Positions 10,842 through 20,885 of a stretch of 64,000 nucleotides of DNA are shown here, in pieces. Positions within the stretch are counted from its first letter, which is position 1; each line of letters opens with the position of its first letter. Position numbers and translations under genes: made by a program. Source of the DNA: Cavia porcellus (Eukaryota; Chordata; Mammalia; Rodentia; Caviidae); contig NW_026947509.1 of NCBI RefSeq assembly GCF_034190915.1, forward strand, positions 30,326,767 to 30,390,766, read 5' to 3'. Below the pieces are notes generated by a model. It was not told where the DNA came from. It saw nothing but the letters and a program-made list of their open reading frames with translations, and ran no database searches.

Positions 10842-11928
10842 CAGAAATAGAAATTTTGATTGTAACCCAAATGGAAAATATGTGGATGAGAAATTTATCC
10901 ATTTTAAACATATATGTAAAAATCTGTTAACAAAAGTGCTAGATAATCTTCTGGTAATTTTCTTTAACTATCCCTGTTTCTGATCTTAGTAGGATTAACT
11001 TTTCTGATAAGCCTTATAGCTCACGTTTTAAACTGTGACAAAAGAATCGTGGACTGAAATTTGTCTAAGTACTCGAATATCAGAATGATGTAAGTAGCAG
11101 AAAAGAGCTTCTCAAAAACAGAAAACTATTTAGGTAAACAAAAATAAAGTAATTAAATAACCATGTCCACAAAGAAGAAAACTGGAAAAAGAAAAACTAA
11201 AAAAAGTGACTCTTAGTCACTTTCTTTTTATATTGCTACTTGAAAATAAACTAAAAACAAAAAAAGAAAGAAAGAAGGGGGGGAAACTTCTGAAATACTT
11301 GTGGCCAAACCAATGTTAGTATCTATTTTCAACAGGCTTCATTTAAGCCTCCATCATGTGGTAGAGAATGGTCCTGTGGCTGAGTAAGACCCTGCAATTT
11401 GAAGGCATAAATGGAAGCAAACATGTACCAGTGAGCTGGTCTCTCATTCAGCAGAAAGCTTTTCTTGCAGACTGCCCACAATATCCAGCCAGCATTTCAG
11501 GGGAAAACTACACTTATTTTTTGAAACTCAAATGTCTCTACATTTGAGCAATGGAGTTGTTTTTTTAAGAAGTAAATGATCAAGCATGCAAGTAGTAGAC
11601 ACCTGTATCCACAGACAGGGCTAGAGAGGCACCAGCATCTTTATTCTGGTCTATGAAGTCCAAAACAGTGCTGCAGACACCCCGGAGGCAGTTAGTCCAG
11701 TACCCAGGAGGACATGAAAGTTCAAGGTGCTTGAGTCTCCTGTGTGAAATGGCACAGCATTAGCATAAAACCCATGCCCATCTGCTTTAAATCGTCCCTG
11801 GGTTACTTCTAATATGGAACCCAATAGTTACATGTCACTTCCTTTGAATGGATAGCACTGCGTGGGTAGGATCCCGTGCAAGGGAAACTCAAGCCTTGCT
11901 TTTTTGGAACTTTCTGGACCATCCTTTT
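10842..11928. other. Unique non-coding DNA, AT-rich
   Basis: No gene is seen. 11100-11330 is A-rich and could be a decayed retroelement tail. It contains a perfect 9-bp-arm hairpin (11203-11223) and a G7 run near 11277-11283. Confidence 0.45.
11203..11223. repeat. Perfect hairpin, 9-bp arms, 3-nt loop
   Basis: AAAGTGACT (11203-11211), loop CTT, AGTCACTTT (11215-11223). The flanking A-run and T-rich stretch extend the pairing imperfectly. There is no nearby gene. It could be chance or a relic inverted terminus. Confidence 0.85.
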
Positions 11929-12001
11929 ATCAAAGCTTGTGGATCCATGGTTGGTTGAATCTGTGGATGTGAAATCCATGACTATGGAGAACCAGCTGTA
12001 C
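11929..12001 (+). mobile_element. MER2/Tigger2-type DNA transposon, 3' terminal fragment
   Basis: The stretch 'ccatggttggttgaatctgt' (about 11946-11965), then 'ggatgtgaaatccatgac' and a terminal 'agctgta' end, is the signature 3' inverted terminus of MER2-class pogo-like elements. Only the end is preserved. Similar, more complete copies lie at about 25890-26218 and 62155-62455. Confidence 0.7.
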
Positions 12002-12044
12002 TAGGAAACAGAGAGAGAACCGTGCTGTCCATAGGACAGGTCAA
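12002..12044. other. Spacer between MER2 end and MIR
   Basis: Short unassigned link with nothing recognised. Confidence 0.4.
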
Positions 12045-12265
12045 GTATGGAGCGGACAGCCACATCCTGGGTTTCAATCAAGCTCCTCCACACTTGGTGG
12101 CTAATTTGGGACCGAGGCCTTGAACCCTATGTGCCTCTTGACGTTAAGATGGTGATGATACAGATGATGATGGCTTCTGCCTCAGAGAGCTGAGGTAAGG
12201 ATTGGCCACTGTACACAGGAAGCCCATTGGAGGCACAATGTATATGCTGGCCATTACTGCTGTGA
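12045..12265 (+). mobile_element. MIR SINE, sense
   Basis: Landmarks in order: 'tcctgggtttcaatcaagct' (12066-12085), 'ggtggctaatttgggac', 'tgatgatggcttctgcctc', then 'agctgaggtaaggattgg'. This follows the MIR layout of CTGGGTTCAAATCC, CTGTGTGACC, ATAATAGTACCTACCTC and GTGAGGATTAAATG. It is well past functional. Confidence 0.6.
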
Positions 12266-13260
12266 GCACATGTCCAGGAATTAACACAGTGCTAGAGTTT
12301 GTTGCTGGTTTAAGTGAGAACTCTTACTTTAAACTCTTACTGAGTTTAACCTCTCAATGGAGAACTTGGGGGAAGGTGCAGAATTACTCCCTAACCTCTT
12401 AACCAGGAGTTATCCCGGATGATCCTGCCTATAGATATTAAAATGAAAGTCTATAAATGGTCCAGATTTTAACTTCATGTATTTATGCCTCAAAACCAAA
12501 TATAATAAAAGGAATGTGTCCTACTTTTTATTAGGGGTATTTTAAAAGCAATTGACTGTTCCATTAAATTCAAATTAGACATTTTAATTCTAAATCCATA
12601 CATGTGATGAAAACCTGGTGAATGGTTTATGACAGAAATGGTTAGTTTTACAATAATTGATTAAGTCTTCTCTCTGCGTGAGGGCTTAATACACATTGTA
12701 AAATTTCTAGAAATTAAAGCAACTCTTGCACTTGCTAATCTTATTTATTAACTATCAAAATGTCTTCAGGCAGCAGCAACATGCATTCCAAATTGATAAC
12801 AGGTGATCTCTTAACTGCATTGCTTTTCCCACTTAATGTTTTCCTTTAATTGTCGAACATTTCTATTAACTAAATATGCATTTTATGAATGGTTTCTCAA
12901 CAATATATTGAAAGTTGTTGATGGTGAAAGCCATTAATTTATGTTATTTTGTGGAACCCCTTGCCTATACAGTTATACATAAAGTTATTTCCAAGATATT
13001 AGGATTTGCTTCTTAAAGTACAATTCATTAGAGAAATACTGGTTGTTGAGTTATGGAGAGCAGTGTATTGAAAGAGATATATTATTCCTGAACTAGTGAA
13101 AGTCCTATAGCTTTTAAAGTAATGATAATTACAACAGAACAAAAATACACTGCACTAAGAAAATGGTAGTAATAGTTAAGATGTGTTATATTGGTAACCA
13201 GGGATACAGTTATATTGGTTTTCATTTAGCTCTGACATGGAGTTGTCTACCCCACAGAAT
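12266..13260. other. AT-rich unique block; candidate conserved non-coding element
   Basis: From about 12450 to 13160 there is no recognisable transposon and no microsatellite. The sequence is AT-rich with many TAAT/ATTA and AATTAA words. In a window where most AT-rich stretches are decayed L1, a repeat-free AT-rich island is a reasonable enhancer candidate. I see no splice sites or coding pattern. Confidence 0.35.
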
Positions 13261-13428
13261 GGTAATGACGACAACGGTGGTGATGGTGATGATGGCGATG
13301 GTGGTGATGATGGCAGTGATGAAGATGGTGATGGTGGTGGTAGTGGTGATGGTGGTCATGATGACAGTGGTGGTGATGGTGGCGGAGATGATGGTGGTGG
13401 TAATAGTGATGATGGTGACAATGATGAG
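13261..13428 (+). repeat. GGT/GAT trinucleotide tandem repeat (~168 bp)
   Basis: An imperfect array of GGTGAT and GGTGGT units. The two plus-strand frames across it read as Asp/Gly-rich (13237-13512) and Val/Met-rich (13163-13456), which is what such an array must give and is not evidence of a protein. It is interrupted, so it is likely only moderately variable. Confidence 0.95.
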
Positions 13429-14040
13429 AATTTGGTGGGAGGAAGGTGGTTACTAGTTAAAGAGAAAACTATCCCTACGTTTTCTCCCAGAAATACACAA
13501 ATCATTCCTTAATTGTATCCCAAATGTTCAACTTGTACTTGCATCTGTCATGACTCTGTGACTCTCCAGTAAGTATAAACGAACTAGGCTCTTTGAAGAT
13601 TGATTTGTCACACTATTAGAAAAGTGTCGAGTGAGTGGTCTTACTCCAAAGGGATTTTTTTGCATTTCTTCCAAATGTGCAACAAATCATTGCAGTTTTG
13701 TTTGTATTTCATGCTTATTCATGAAAAATACTGTTGTTCTTTGCCTTTTCCCTAAGGTTTGAGCTGTGAAACTTTCTCCAAGTTTGGACCCAGTTGCAAC
13801 CTATTGCATGATCTCTGGAGCTCTCCTCAGGGAACCCCAGCCTGGGTAGTACCTGCAGACAGAGGTGCAGTGACTAGAAAGATCAAAGCTGGTTTAGGTT
13901 GGTTTTTTGTCATGCTAAAGGAACCGATTCCATGCTCAATAGCATGCAGGTGTTCTCTAAGCTTCTTTCATTAGGGACCCTCAGGACACAAAGCATGGCT
14001 GCCATCTAATGTTGATGGAGGTGGGTTTGACCCTGAAGGG
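13429..14040. other. Unique non-coding DNA
   Basis: No clear repeat or exon. A short open frame of 71 codons (13759-13974) has no recognised domain. The right end may already belong to the LTR that starts near 14045. Confidence 0.45.
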
Positions 14041-14044
14041 TTCC

Positions 14045-14374
14045 TGTGTTAGAACTTTTGTCCCTAGTGTAGACCTGCTGAGGGGGCAGCAGCTTTAAAA
14101 GGTGGGCATGGTCACTGGGGACCCTGTCCTCAGAGGAGACTAAGGTCACTCTCATAACAATGAGTTAGTCCTCAAGTTGCCCACAGATCACTTTCAGACT
14201 TCCCGTCTGCCCATGCGTTTGTTTCCTCTTGCACACTCTCCTACCTTTGTGACGCGCCACCGGGTCCTCGCCAGAGTTGGTGCCAGTCCTTGAAACTCCA
14301 AAGCTGGGAGCTCAATAAGGTTATCTCCTTTTATGTACTCAGCCTCAGGTATTTTATTGTAGGTGGTATATCAA
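14045..14374 (+). mobile_element. MaLR-type LTR, sense
   Basis: Landmarks in MST/MLT order: 'gtgttagaacttttgtcccta' near the start, 'tagtcctcaagttgccc' in the middle, 'tttcctcttgcacactctcc', then 'gagctcaataaggttatctc' and 'actcagcctcaggtatttta' (14310-14357) at the 3' end. The AATAAG is a mutated polyadenylation signal. It is old. It directly abuts the mariner remnant on its right. Confidence 0.65.
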
Positions 14375-14735
14375 AAATTATCATGAATATTTCATATTTT
14401 TTAAAAATATGATTACAGTAAAAGATCCACTTCCATGAATGTACCTCAAAACCCTCCTTGCTTTGAACACACTCCTCCCGTCATCTTTGCCACTTGCTGC
14501 AGTAGTCCTGCAGTCCTCTTTTGTGAGTGTCCTTAGCTGTGCTATCCTGGATGCCTCAGTGTCCTGGATGGAACCAAAACATTGACCTTTCCTTTGACTC
14601 ACTTTGATTTGGGGAAGAGCCAGAATTTGAACAGTGCCACACCAGTGAAAGAAGGTGGGTGAGGACACCCTGTGAGCTCTTATTTGACATAAACTGTTGT
14701 GAACATTTTGAACTATGGGAGGACATGGAGGCAGC
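14375..14735 (-). mobile_element. Mariner-type DNA transposon remnant, C-terminal transposase part, minus
   Basis: The minus strand encodes a stretch in which 'LPQIKVSQRKGQCFGSIQD' leads into 'AQLRTLTKED', about 119 codons in all (14381-14740). It aligns by eye with the copies at 37.8 kb and 56.3 kb. In mariner transposases this segment follows the last catalytic aspartate and codes for the C-terminal end of the DDE-type nuclease. The element's 3' end lies on the left, near 14375. The copy is truncated and has no visible terminal repeats. Confidence 0.65.
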
Positions 14736-16500
14736 CACAAAAGGACACTTGTGAAAGAGGCTCCAGAACTGCCACAGGAAGGGGCGAGGATGACGGGGTG
14801 CGTGCATCGGCATCACGGGAGAGCACTGTGAGCAGGGTTAATGTCAGCGCCTTTGACCTTGTAGTTATTTTTATTTTTCACTTAAACTCTCACCATGTCT
14901 TTGAATCCAACTTTGTAGTGGTGTACTTTGTAGTACTCTAATGTAGAGTAAAAGTCTCTCCCACCTTCCTGTCCAGCCCACTGGTAAAGAAAGAGCCCCG
15001 GAGCGGCGGTTTGAAGGCAAGGATGGGTGCCGACCCCACCCCGATGGGCACAGCAGGCTCAGGGAAAGTGGAAACTGCAAGGGGTGGGGGGAGAGTGAGG
15101 CCTCCAGAGCCCTGGCTGGGAGGCAGAGGGTTGGGGTGTGATGATTCTCATGGACGAGGTGACACAGAGTCCAAGGTCAGTGAGGTGTTGCCCACACCAC
15201 AACCAGTTCCCACAGCTGCCAGCTCCACACCAGCCAGGACCCAAGGAAAGTGTTTTTCCAGTGTCATCCTTTTGAGCCTAGGAAGTGCATTGTGCAGTCC
15301 CCTTCCCTCCAGCAATCATGCCTGGGATCTGCCCTACTGATAAGTGCCATCATAATCCAATCGCATTTCCTGGAGAAGGTGACAGTTGCTCCATAGAGAA
15401 AGGGTCTGAAGCAGGCGCTTTGTCGCTGACTGTTTCTTTTTGCTCTTTAATCTGCCTCTTAGACTAAGTGCTTGGAGAGGAAAGGCCTGCAGCAGCCGGG
15501 ACTTAGCCAAGACCAGATCATTACTCCGTGAATGGCCCGCGAGACCCAGGTGTGACTTCACTTCCGCTCAAGAAATAGAAACTGTATTTCTTTCAGCTGC
15601 TGCTCCTGAATGCTTTTGAATGTGTGTGCAGCGTTCCAGGTGTCATGGATGCTGTTTCAGTAGGGAGCTGGTGACCCACCAGGGGTCCCTGGGGCTAAGG
15701 TTGGAGGCCAACTTTGTACCATTCCCCACACTCCCCACCACAGGGCCATTGGCATTAACACGAAAGATTTTTCTGTTGCTTCAAATCTAGCACAAAGAAT
15801 AGCACTGTTTTCTAAAAGCTGACCCAAGCAAACTTCGGAGTAGCACTTTTTGGTTTATAAAGCATAACTCATACTGGTCTATGTTCTGAAGATGGATTTC
15901 GCCCACCTATAGGGGATTCAAAGATGAAATCTAGCTTGGAGGAGGAGATGAGCCTGTGTGATCCATGGGAAAAGAACATTAAATCAGTTTGAAAAGTTAG
16001 AAAGGAAACTAGAAATGGCCTATGGGCAAAAAATCCGAAGTCGGTCTGTAACTTTTGGGTTTGATGGCTTTTTTTCTGCACGATGGAAGTCCTTGGTGAC
16101 CTATAGATCGTCTCCATCATTTGACCTCTGTGTTACTTGTGAGTATTAAATCTTGTAGAGCTCGAGAGGAGCCTCAGATGCCTGTCAGGCTGTGAGACAC
16201 CGTCTTAGAGTGACACGGTGAGTTTTCTGATTACTTCTAGGCTTTGGCTCTTGTTTCCCAGCCTCTTTTCTGTGCCAGCTGTGCGTGAGGGCCGATGGTG
16301 AAACGGACATGTTTTCTGGATCACAAGTGGCTGCTCTGCGCTGAGACCTCTTCCTGCAGTCACTGGCAGGCAAATTGAGCCCTGTTAGTGCATCTGTGAG
16401 ATCTCAAAGCCTCCAAGACTCACTGTCATAGACCACAGATAGGGAGATATGTTAGTAACAAGCTGATGTTCATGTGTAGCATTTGCAAAGCCTATTTTTA
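14736..16500. other. Unique non-coding DNA
   Basis: No repeat family is recognised. Several open frames of 60-109 codons exist on both strands without domains. 15100-15240 is G-rich on the plus strand. Confidence 0.5.
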
Positions 16501-16537
16501 AAAAATAATTATTAGGACAGATCTAATAATTATTTTT
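16501..16537. repeat. Perfect AT-rich hairpin, 15-bp arms, 7-nt loop
   Basis: AAAAATAATTATTAG (16501-16515), loop GACAGAT, CTAATAATTATTTTT (16523-16537). A third related ATAATTATTTTT word follows at about 16542-16553. It lies immediately left of the 55-bp direct repeat that begins at 16561. Confidence 0.88.
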
Positions 16538-16560
16538 AGTAGATAATTATTTTTTTTAAA

Positions 16561-16615
16561 GAAGAAGATGCTAACACCAACAAAAGCAGAAACGAAGCAG
16601 AAACACCTGCCACAG
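16561..16615. repeat. 55-bp direct repeat, left copy
   Basis: This 55-mer, starting GAAGAAGATGCTAACACC and ending ACACCTGCCACAG, recurs at 17260-17314 with five mismatches. The two copies flank 644 bp that include an L1 3' end. It may be an unusually long target-site duplication or a local duplication. Confidence 0.9.
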
Positions 16616-16689
16616 GTGTTTGCTAGTAATGCACGTGATGACTGTGTTCTTGTGGGAGCTGATGTGTGTCTAAGATACATTTTTATTCT

Positions 16690-17110
16690 CATTACTCCGC
16701 TTCCCCTCGAGTCACTCCCTCCTTTCATCTCTATGTCCCCGTTTCCTTTTGCAAAAAAATCTATCACGCTGTTTCCTGCTACCTTTCATTTTGCTCTTTA
16801 ACTTATTTATACTTTGGGTTTCTCACATAAGGAAAACCATACAATACTTAAACTTGTGTATTGAATTTATTTCACTTAGCATTATGGTCTCACAGTGCAT
16901 CAATTTTTCTACAAATGATTCCAGTTTATTCTTTATGGCAGAGTAGTACTCTATGGTGTGCAAATACCACGTTTCCTTTATCTATTTTCTGCTGATGGAC
17001 AGACAGGCTGCTTCCCAAATGCAGCTATTGTGAATTGTGCTGCTACACACATGGGTGTACATGGATCTTTGCAGAGCCTTTCTGTAAATTTCACAAAAGC
17101 TTTTGGTTAC
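16690..17110 (-). mobile_element. L1 3'-end fragment, minus
   Basis: On the plus strand the landmarks run 'ctttgggtttctcacataag' (16813-16832), 'tttcacttagcattatgg', 'ttccagtttattctttatgg', 'gtagtactctatggtgtg', 'tttcctttatctattttctg', 'ctattgtgaattgtgctgc'. This is the reverse complement of the ORF2 end and 3' UTR of old L1M elements. It has decayed and is not coding. No poly(T) is seen at its left end, which is odd for a simple minus-strand insertion. Confidence 0.75.
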
Positions 17111-17259
17111 CTCTATTTATCTGTCACCCTTCAAGACACCTATGGAAGGAACAATCTCCTTCCAATCCCTTATGATACATATTTAATCTGTAGGCCAATG
17201 GCTTGGAGCTCTACTTCCTATTCTGTGACTGAAATAATAAACACAATTCTTATGCAGGA

Positions 17260-17314
17260 GAAGAAGATGCTAACACCAACATAGGCGGAAACAAAACAGA
17301 AACACCTGCCACAG
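17260..17314. repeat. 55-bp direct repeat, right copy
   Basis: Second copy of the 16561-16615 segment, 50 of 55 positions identical. The right flank (tggggccagcc) differs from the left copy's flank. Confidence 0.9.
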
Positions 17315-20300
17315 TGGGGCCAGCCTGCAGCTGCCTGGAGCCTGTGACAAGAACAGCTTTCCCTAGCACAATGGACTGAACCCAATAGTTAAAATGCAAA
17401 TGGAGGAGCAGAGGAGAGAGGACAGCCCCTCACATCTCAGGGTCAAAAAGACCTTTTCAGCAGCTTCTGTTCAAATTGTAAATGTCCTTCCTTTGTTCAC
17501 CCAGCAGGCCTGGGAGGCAGTGCAGAATAATTCCTCCTACCAATGCATTGGCTTTGCACTTCCTAGTCAGAGAAACCCACTTTGGTTTTAAAGCGCAAAG
17601 CACAAATTATGTTTAAAGGCCTCCATAAAAGCCAAGGTTAACAAAGAGGCAAATTCCAGGGGCTTCACTTACTATTATAGCAGATGGGTCTCAGCCTATT
17701 TTCCTGTGAGGCCCGAGACTCCCACTCCTTTCTCTGCCTCAGCCTGGTAAGCACAATTAGATACTGAGAGTTCCTGAGAACTTGGGTGGTACCAGGAAAT
17801 CTCCCAACGGATCACAGGAATGGCAGCAAGGGATAACAGACCACAGAGCAGGAGCTCTGAGAGACCAGAGGCACCCTTCTACCATCAGGGTAGGGGTCAC
17901 CTCGGGGCCTTGGGTGGCACTGACCTGGCATTATCCTCTGAGGCAAGAGCTGCTCAGCCTCCTGGCTGATGCCCTTCCACGAAGTTCAGAGGAAATTTGC
18001 TTTGGAGAACTGGTTTGTGACAACAAGGTGCATGCTCAAGATGGCTCGAGCTCTCCAACAGCTTTCTTTTCCGTGGAAGCAGGAAGCCGACTCCAGGGCC
18101 CCTATTCTGTTCAGTGACCGAGGAAACCTTTGGAAAGAGTGCAGATTTTCTGTGTGAGAAATACGTGTTTCCTTGACTTGCTGAACATCAATCAAAGCTG
18201 CATAAAAGAATACACAGACGTGAGGATCTGGCCTCCGTTTAAGATTGCCCATGAAGAAAAATGATTAGAAGGAAAAATGTTTATTTGATGGTTAATTATG
18301 CGAGTGACCCCCAGTGCCCTGTCTCTCCCCAGGCAGGAAGACCCTAGGTTCTTTCAGCCAGCCCCTCCTCCTCCCGACAATCTCTGAAGGCAGCTCTCTG
18401 TAGCTGGTGGCCCTTGCCTCTCCTGGTCGTCCACCAGGACCTCCGCTGCTGTCTCCCCTCCGGTCACAGGAGTCACAGGCCTGCAGAACAGGAGCATTCC
18501 TGGCCTGTATTGCAATGCGCCTGGATGAAATGGCAGCCTTCTTTGGCTCAGGGTCTTGGAATGTTGCAGGAACAGACTTCTATCTGGTTCCTGCCGTGGG
18601 ACTCAATGGAGCCCCAAGAACTGGGGCCGATCCCACTCTCTCACCTCATCTGCATCACATGGCCTTGGAGAACTTCAACCCACAGGTGCAAGACACAGCC
18701 TTTCTTGGTTTACTTCAATTTCCTACATGTTTCATCCACCAGGCTGGGGGGAACTGAGGCTCACTGCTGCCCCTCCCCATCCTCCCAGGCTTCCATGCTT
18801 CCCACCCAGTGGGAAAAGGGCCTCTGACACCCAGTGGGTCTTCGATGGCCTGTGAGCTCTGCACTCCAAGCTCACATGAGGCAGGAAAGAGGTCTGACAC
18901 TGGGACCTCAGTCTCTTAACTGTAGCTGTTGGCCTGTAGGAGTCACAATCTCCTCCAGGAGTGTAGTCAGGGAGTGAGCATGGGGTACCCGTGTGCATAG
19001 GCCCTTGGACCTTGGGCCTGTCCTCAATCCAAAAACAGGAAGAGATCTGGTGCCCTGATATACTCTGCCTGGTCTTCCCAATGACTTTAATAGAGGAAAG
19101 GAAAGATGACCTTCACCTAGGTCCAGGTAGTCCAGCCAGTGTCCTGGTAGCTTGGAATGATAAAGACACCATCTCTTCTTGATATCGGGGAGAATGTGCA
19201 CAAATTAGCATCTCCTGGAAAATCAGGCAGTCAGCTGCAATGCAACAGTGTGAGGCCAAGAGGGCATCTGGAGAAGGTGAGGAAGGTCTCAGAGGCATCC
19301 TCTGTCTCCGGCTGCCTCCTCCCACCCGGCTGTGTCCGCCCCCTGGGATCCTAACCCTCAGGGCTGCCCATCCACAGCTCTGGCCTCTGGCATCCCCCTG
19401 GTGTGACCATGGGAGAAATGGCAGGAAGTGGCCCTGTGGGAATGACACCAGGCAATGGGACCATTTGACATAGAGAGGGTAGAACAAGACTGGGCAAAAG
19501 ATTGCAAGCATACACACTGCTGCATGGGAAGCAGATTTATTGAGGTTGAGGTTTGGGGTGAAGAGGATTCAGCCAAATTGGGGCTTTGGTTACAGGGAAT
19601 CAGCAGTCGTTCCACAGAGCGACCAAGCTGCAGCTTGCAGACGACAGATGGCAGCAGGTTCTGATAAACTGACCAGGGTGGGCTGCATCTGAGAATTCTT
19701 GTTGGCCGGGGGCTTGGTTCCAAGGATGCTTCCTCTGTGATGGGCTGGGGCCACCAGGTGGCCACAGTCAACTCATCTTGGAGGCTGCTGAATTTTTGTA
19801 CAACTGACGCCTTTGTTCTAAGCAAAACGCCCCTGTCTTGTGTGCCTGGGTCCTATGGCAGGGCCAAAGGACTCGGGTTCGTGGGCTGCAGTGGCTCCTG
19901 AAGAACAAGGAAGAGGACAGAGAAGAGAGAAAGAAAAAATATAACAGCGCCAATGAACCACAAGCCAAGCTCACCCTGTGTCATAGTCTTGGACAAAATA
20001 TTTTTAAATGATCCACTTGTCTGACCCAGGGGTGGAGACAGATACAACATGAAGACCGAGACACCCAGCCTTCATCCCTGTGTAGTCACCTATCCCAGTT
20101 CTGCTGGCTCAGGTGGGCCCCAGGAAGTTCCCTGGGTACGTGTTACAGTGACCCCCACATCAGAGACATCATCTATACCCTCGCCGGAGGGAAATGGCTG
20201 TGGGGCTCCCTGATCAGAGACTCTGAGGGGACTGAGAGCGGGTGAAGCCACAGGGTGCACTGAGGTTTCTCTTTGCTAACAGTTTCTCACTTGGGGCAGA

Positions 20301-20799
20301 CACTCTGCATTTGTGGTTTTGTTGGGTTCTCCCGAAGGGTCTGCTGAAACATGTCGTGGTCTAACACATGCTGGTGGTTTGTCACCCAGCTTCCTGTCCA
20401 CTATGGTGACTCCTAACTGTCCCGAGGGGCTGGGCTGTGGCCTCCTCTCCCTGTGTTTGAGCTGCATGACACAGAGCAATCCAGTCTCCTTCTTTCCACT
20501 TCCCAGGACACCCCCCCCCCTCCCAGCAGCTCCCATCATGCTCCTGTGTCTTTTAAGTGACCTTAGCTCCCGAGCTCTGGGGACACCTCCATCTGGACTC
20601 CTCTCCTGAGGTGCCAGCTACAACCTGATGCTACTGGTTACTACAAATGCCAGGGTTACCTCAGTGTCCCTCATCAGGCTTCTTCTTCGCATACCCGGAA
20701 GTACTCATGATCAAATTTGCTCACTTTCTTGACTGAGAATGACTTCTTAGGCTTGCCGGAGGCTGACTTGGTCACTTTCACTGCGTGCTTTCTGCCAAA
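17315..20799. other. Unique non-coding DNA, GC-rich toward 18-20 kb
   Basis: No repeat is recognised with confidence over about 3.5 kb. Overlapping open frames of up to 155 codons (19358-19825 minus) occur in GC-rich sequence with no domain. A pyrimidine tract on the minus strand (about 19890-19945) ends in CAG and looks like a 3' splice site, but no matching exon can be shown. Confidence 0.5.
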
Positions 20800-20822
20800 C
20801 TGCTTTATGCTGCATAAAGCAG
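20800..20822. repeat. 23-bp near-perfect palindrome
   Basis: CTGCTTTATGC (20800-20810) and GCATAAAGCAG (20812-20822) are exact reverse complements around a single T. It sits at the edge of a MIR relic. It is probably fortuitous. Confidence 0.9.
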
Positions 20823-20885
20823 TGCCTCAGTTTCCTCGTCTGGAAAGCAGGATAACAGCAATCTTTGCCTTGGAGGATGTGGGGT
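20818..20885 (+). mobile_element. MIR SINE core fragment, sense
   Basis: 'gtgcctcagtttcctcgtctgg' opens the fragment, followed by 'agcaggataacagcaatctttgcc'. This matches the conserved MIR core (GCCTCAGTTTCCTCATCTG, then a variable stretch). Only about 70 bp are recognisable. Confidence 0.65.

Noticed and set aside
15958..16149. 63-codon frame with a charged, protein-like N-terminal half
   Set aside because: Short, no domain, no splice sites that would extend it, and no in-frame neighbour.
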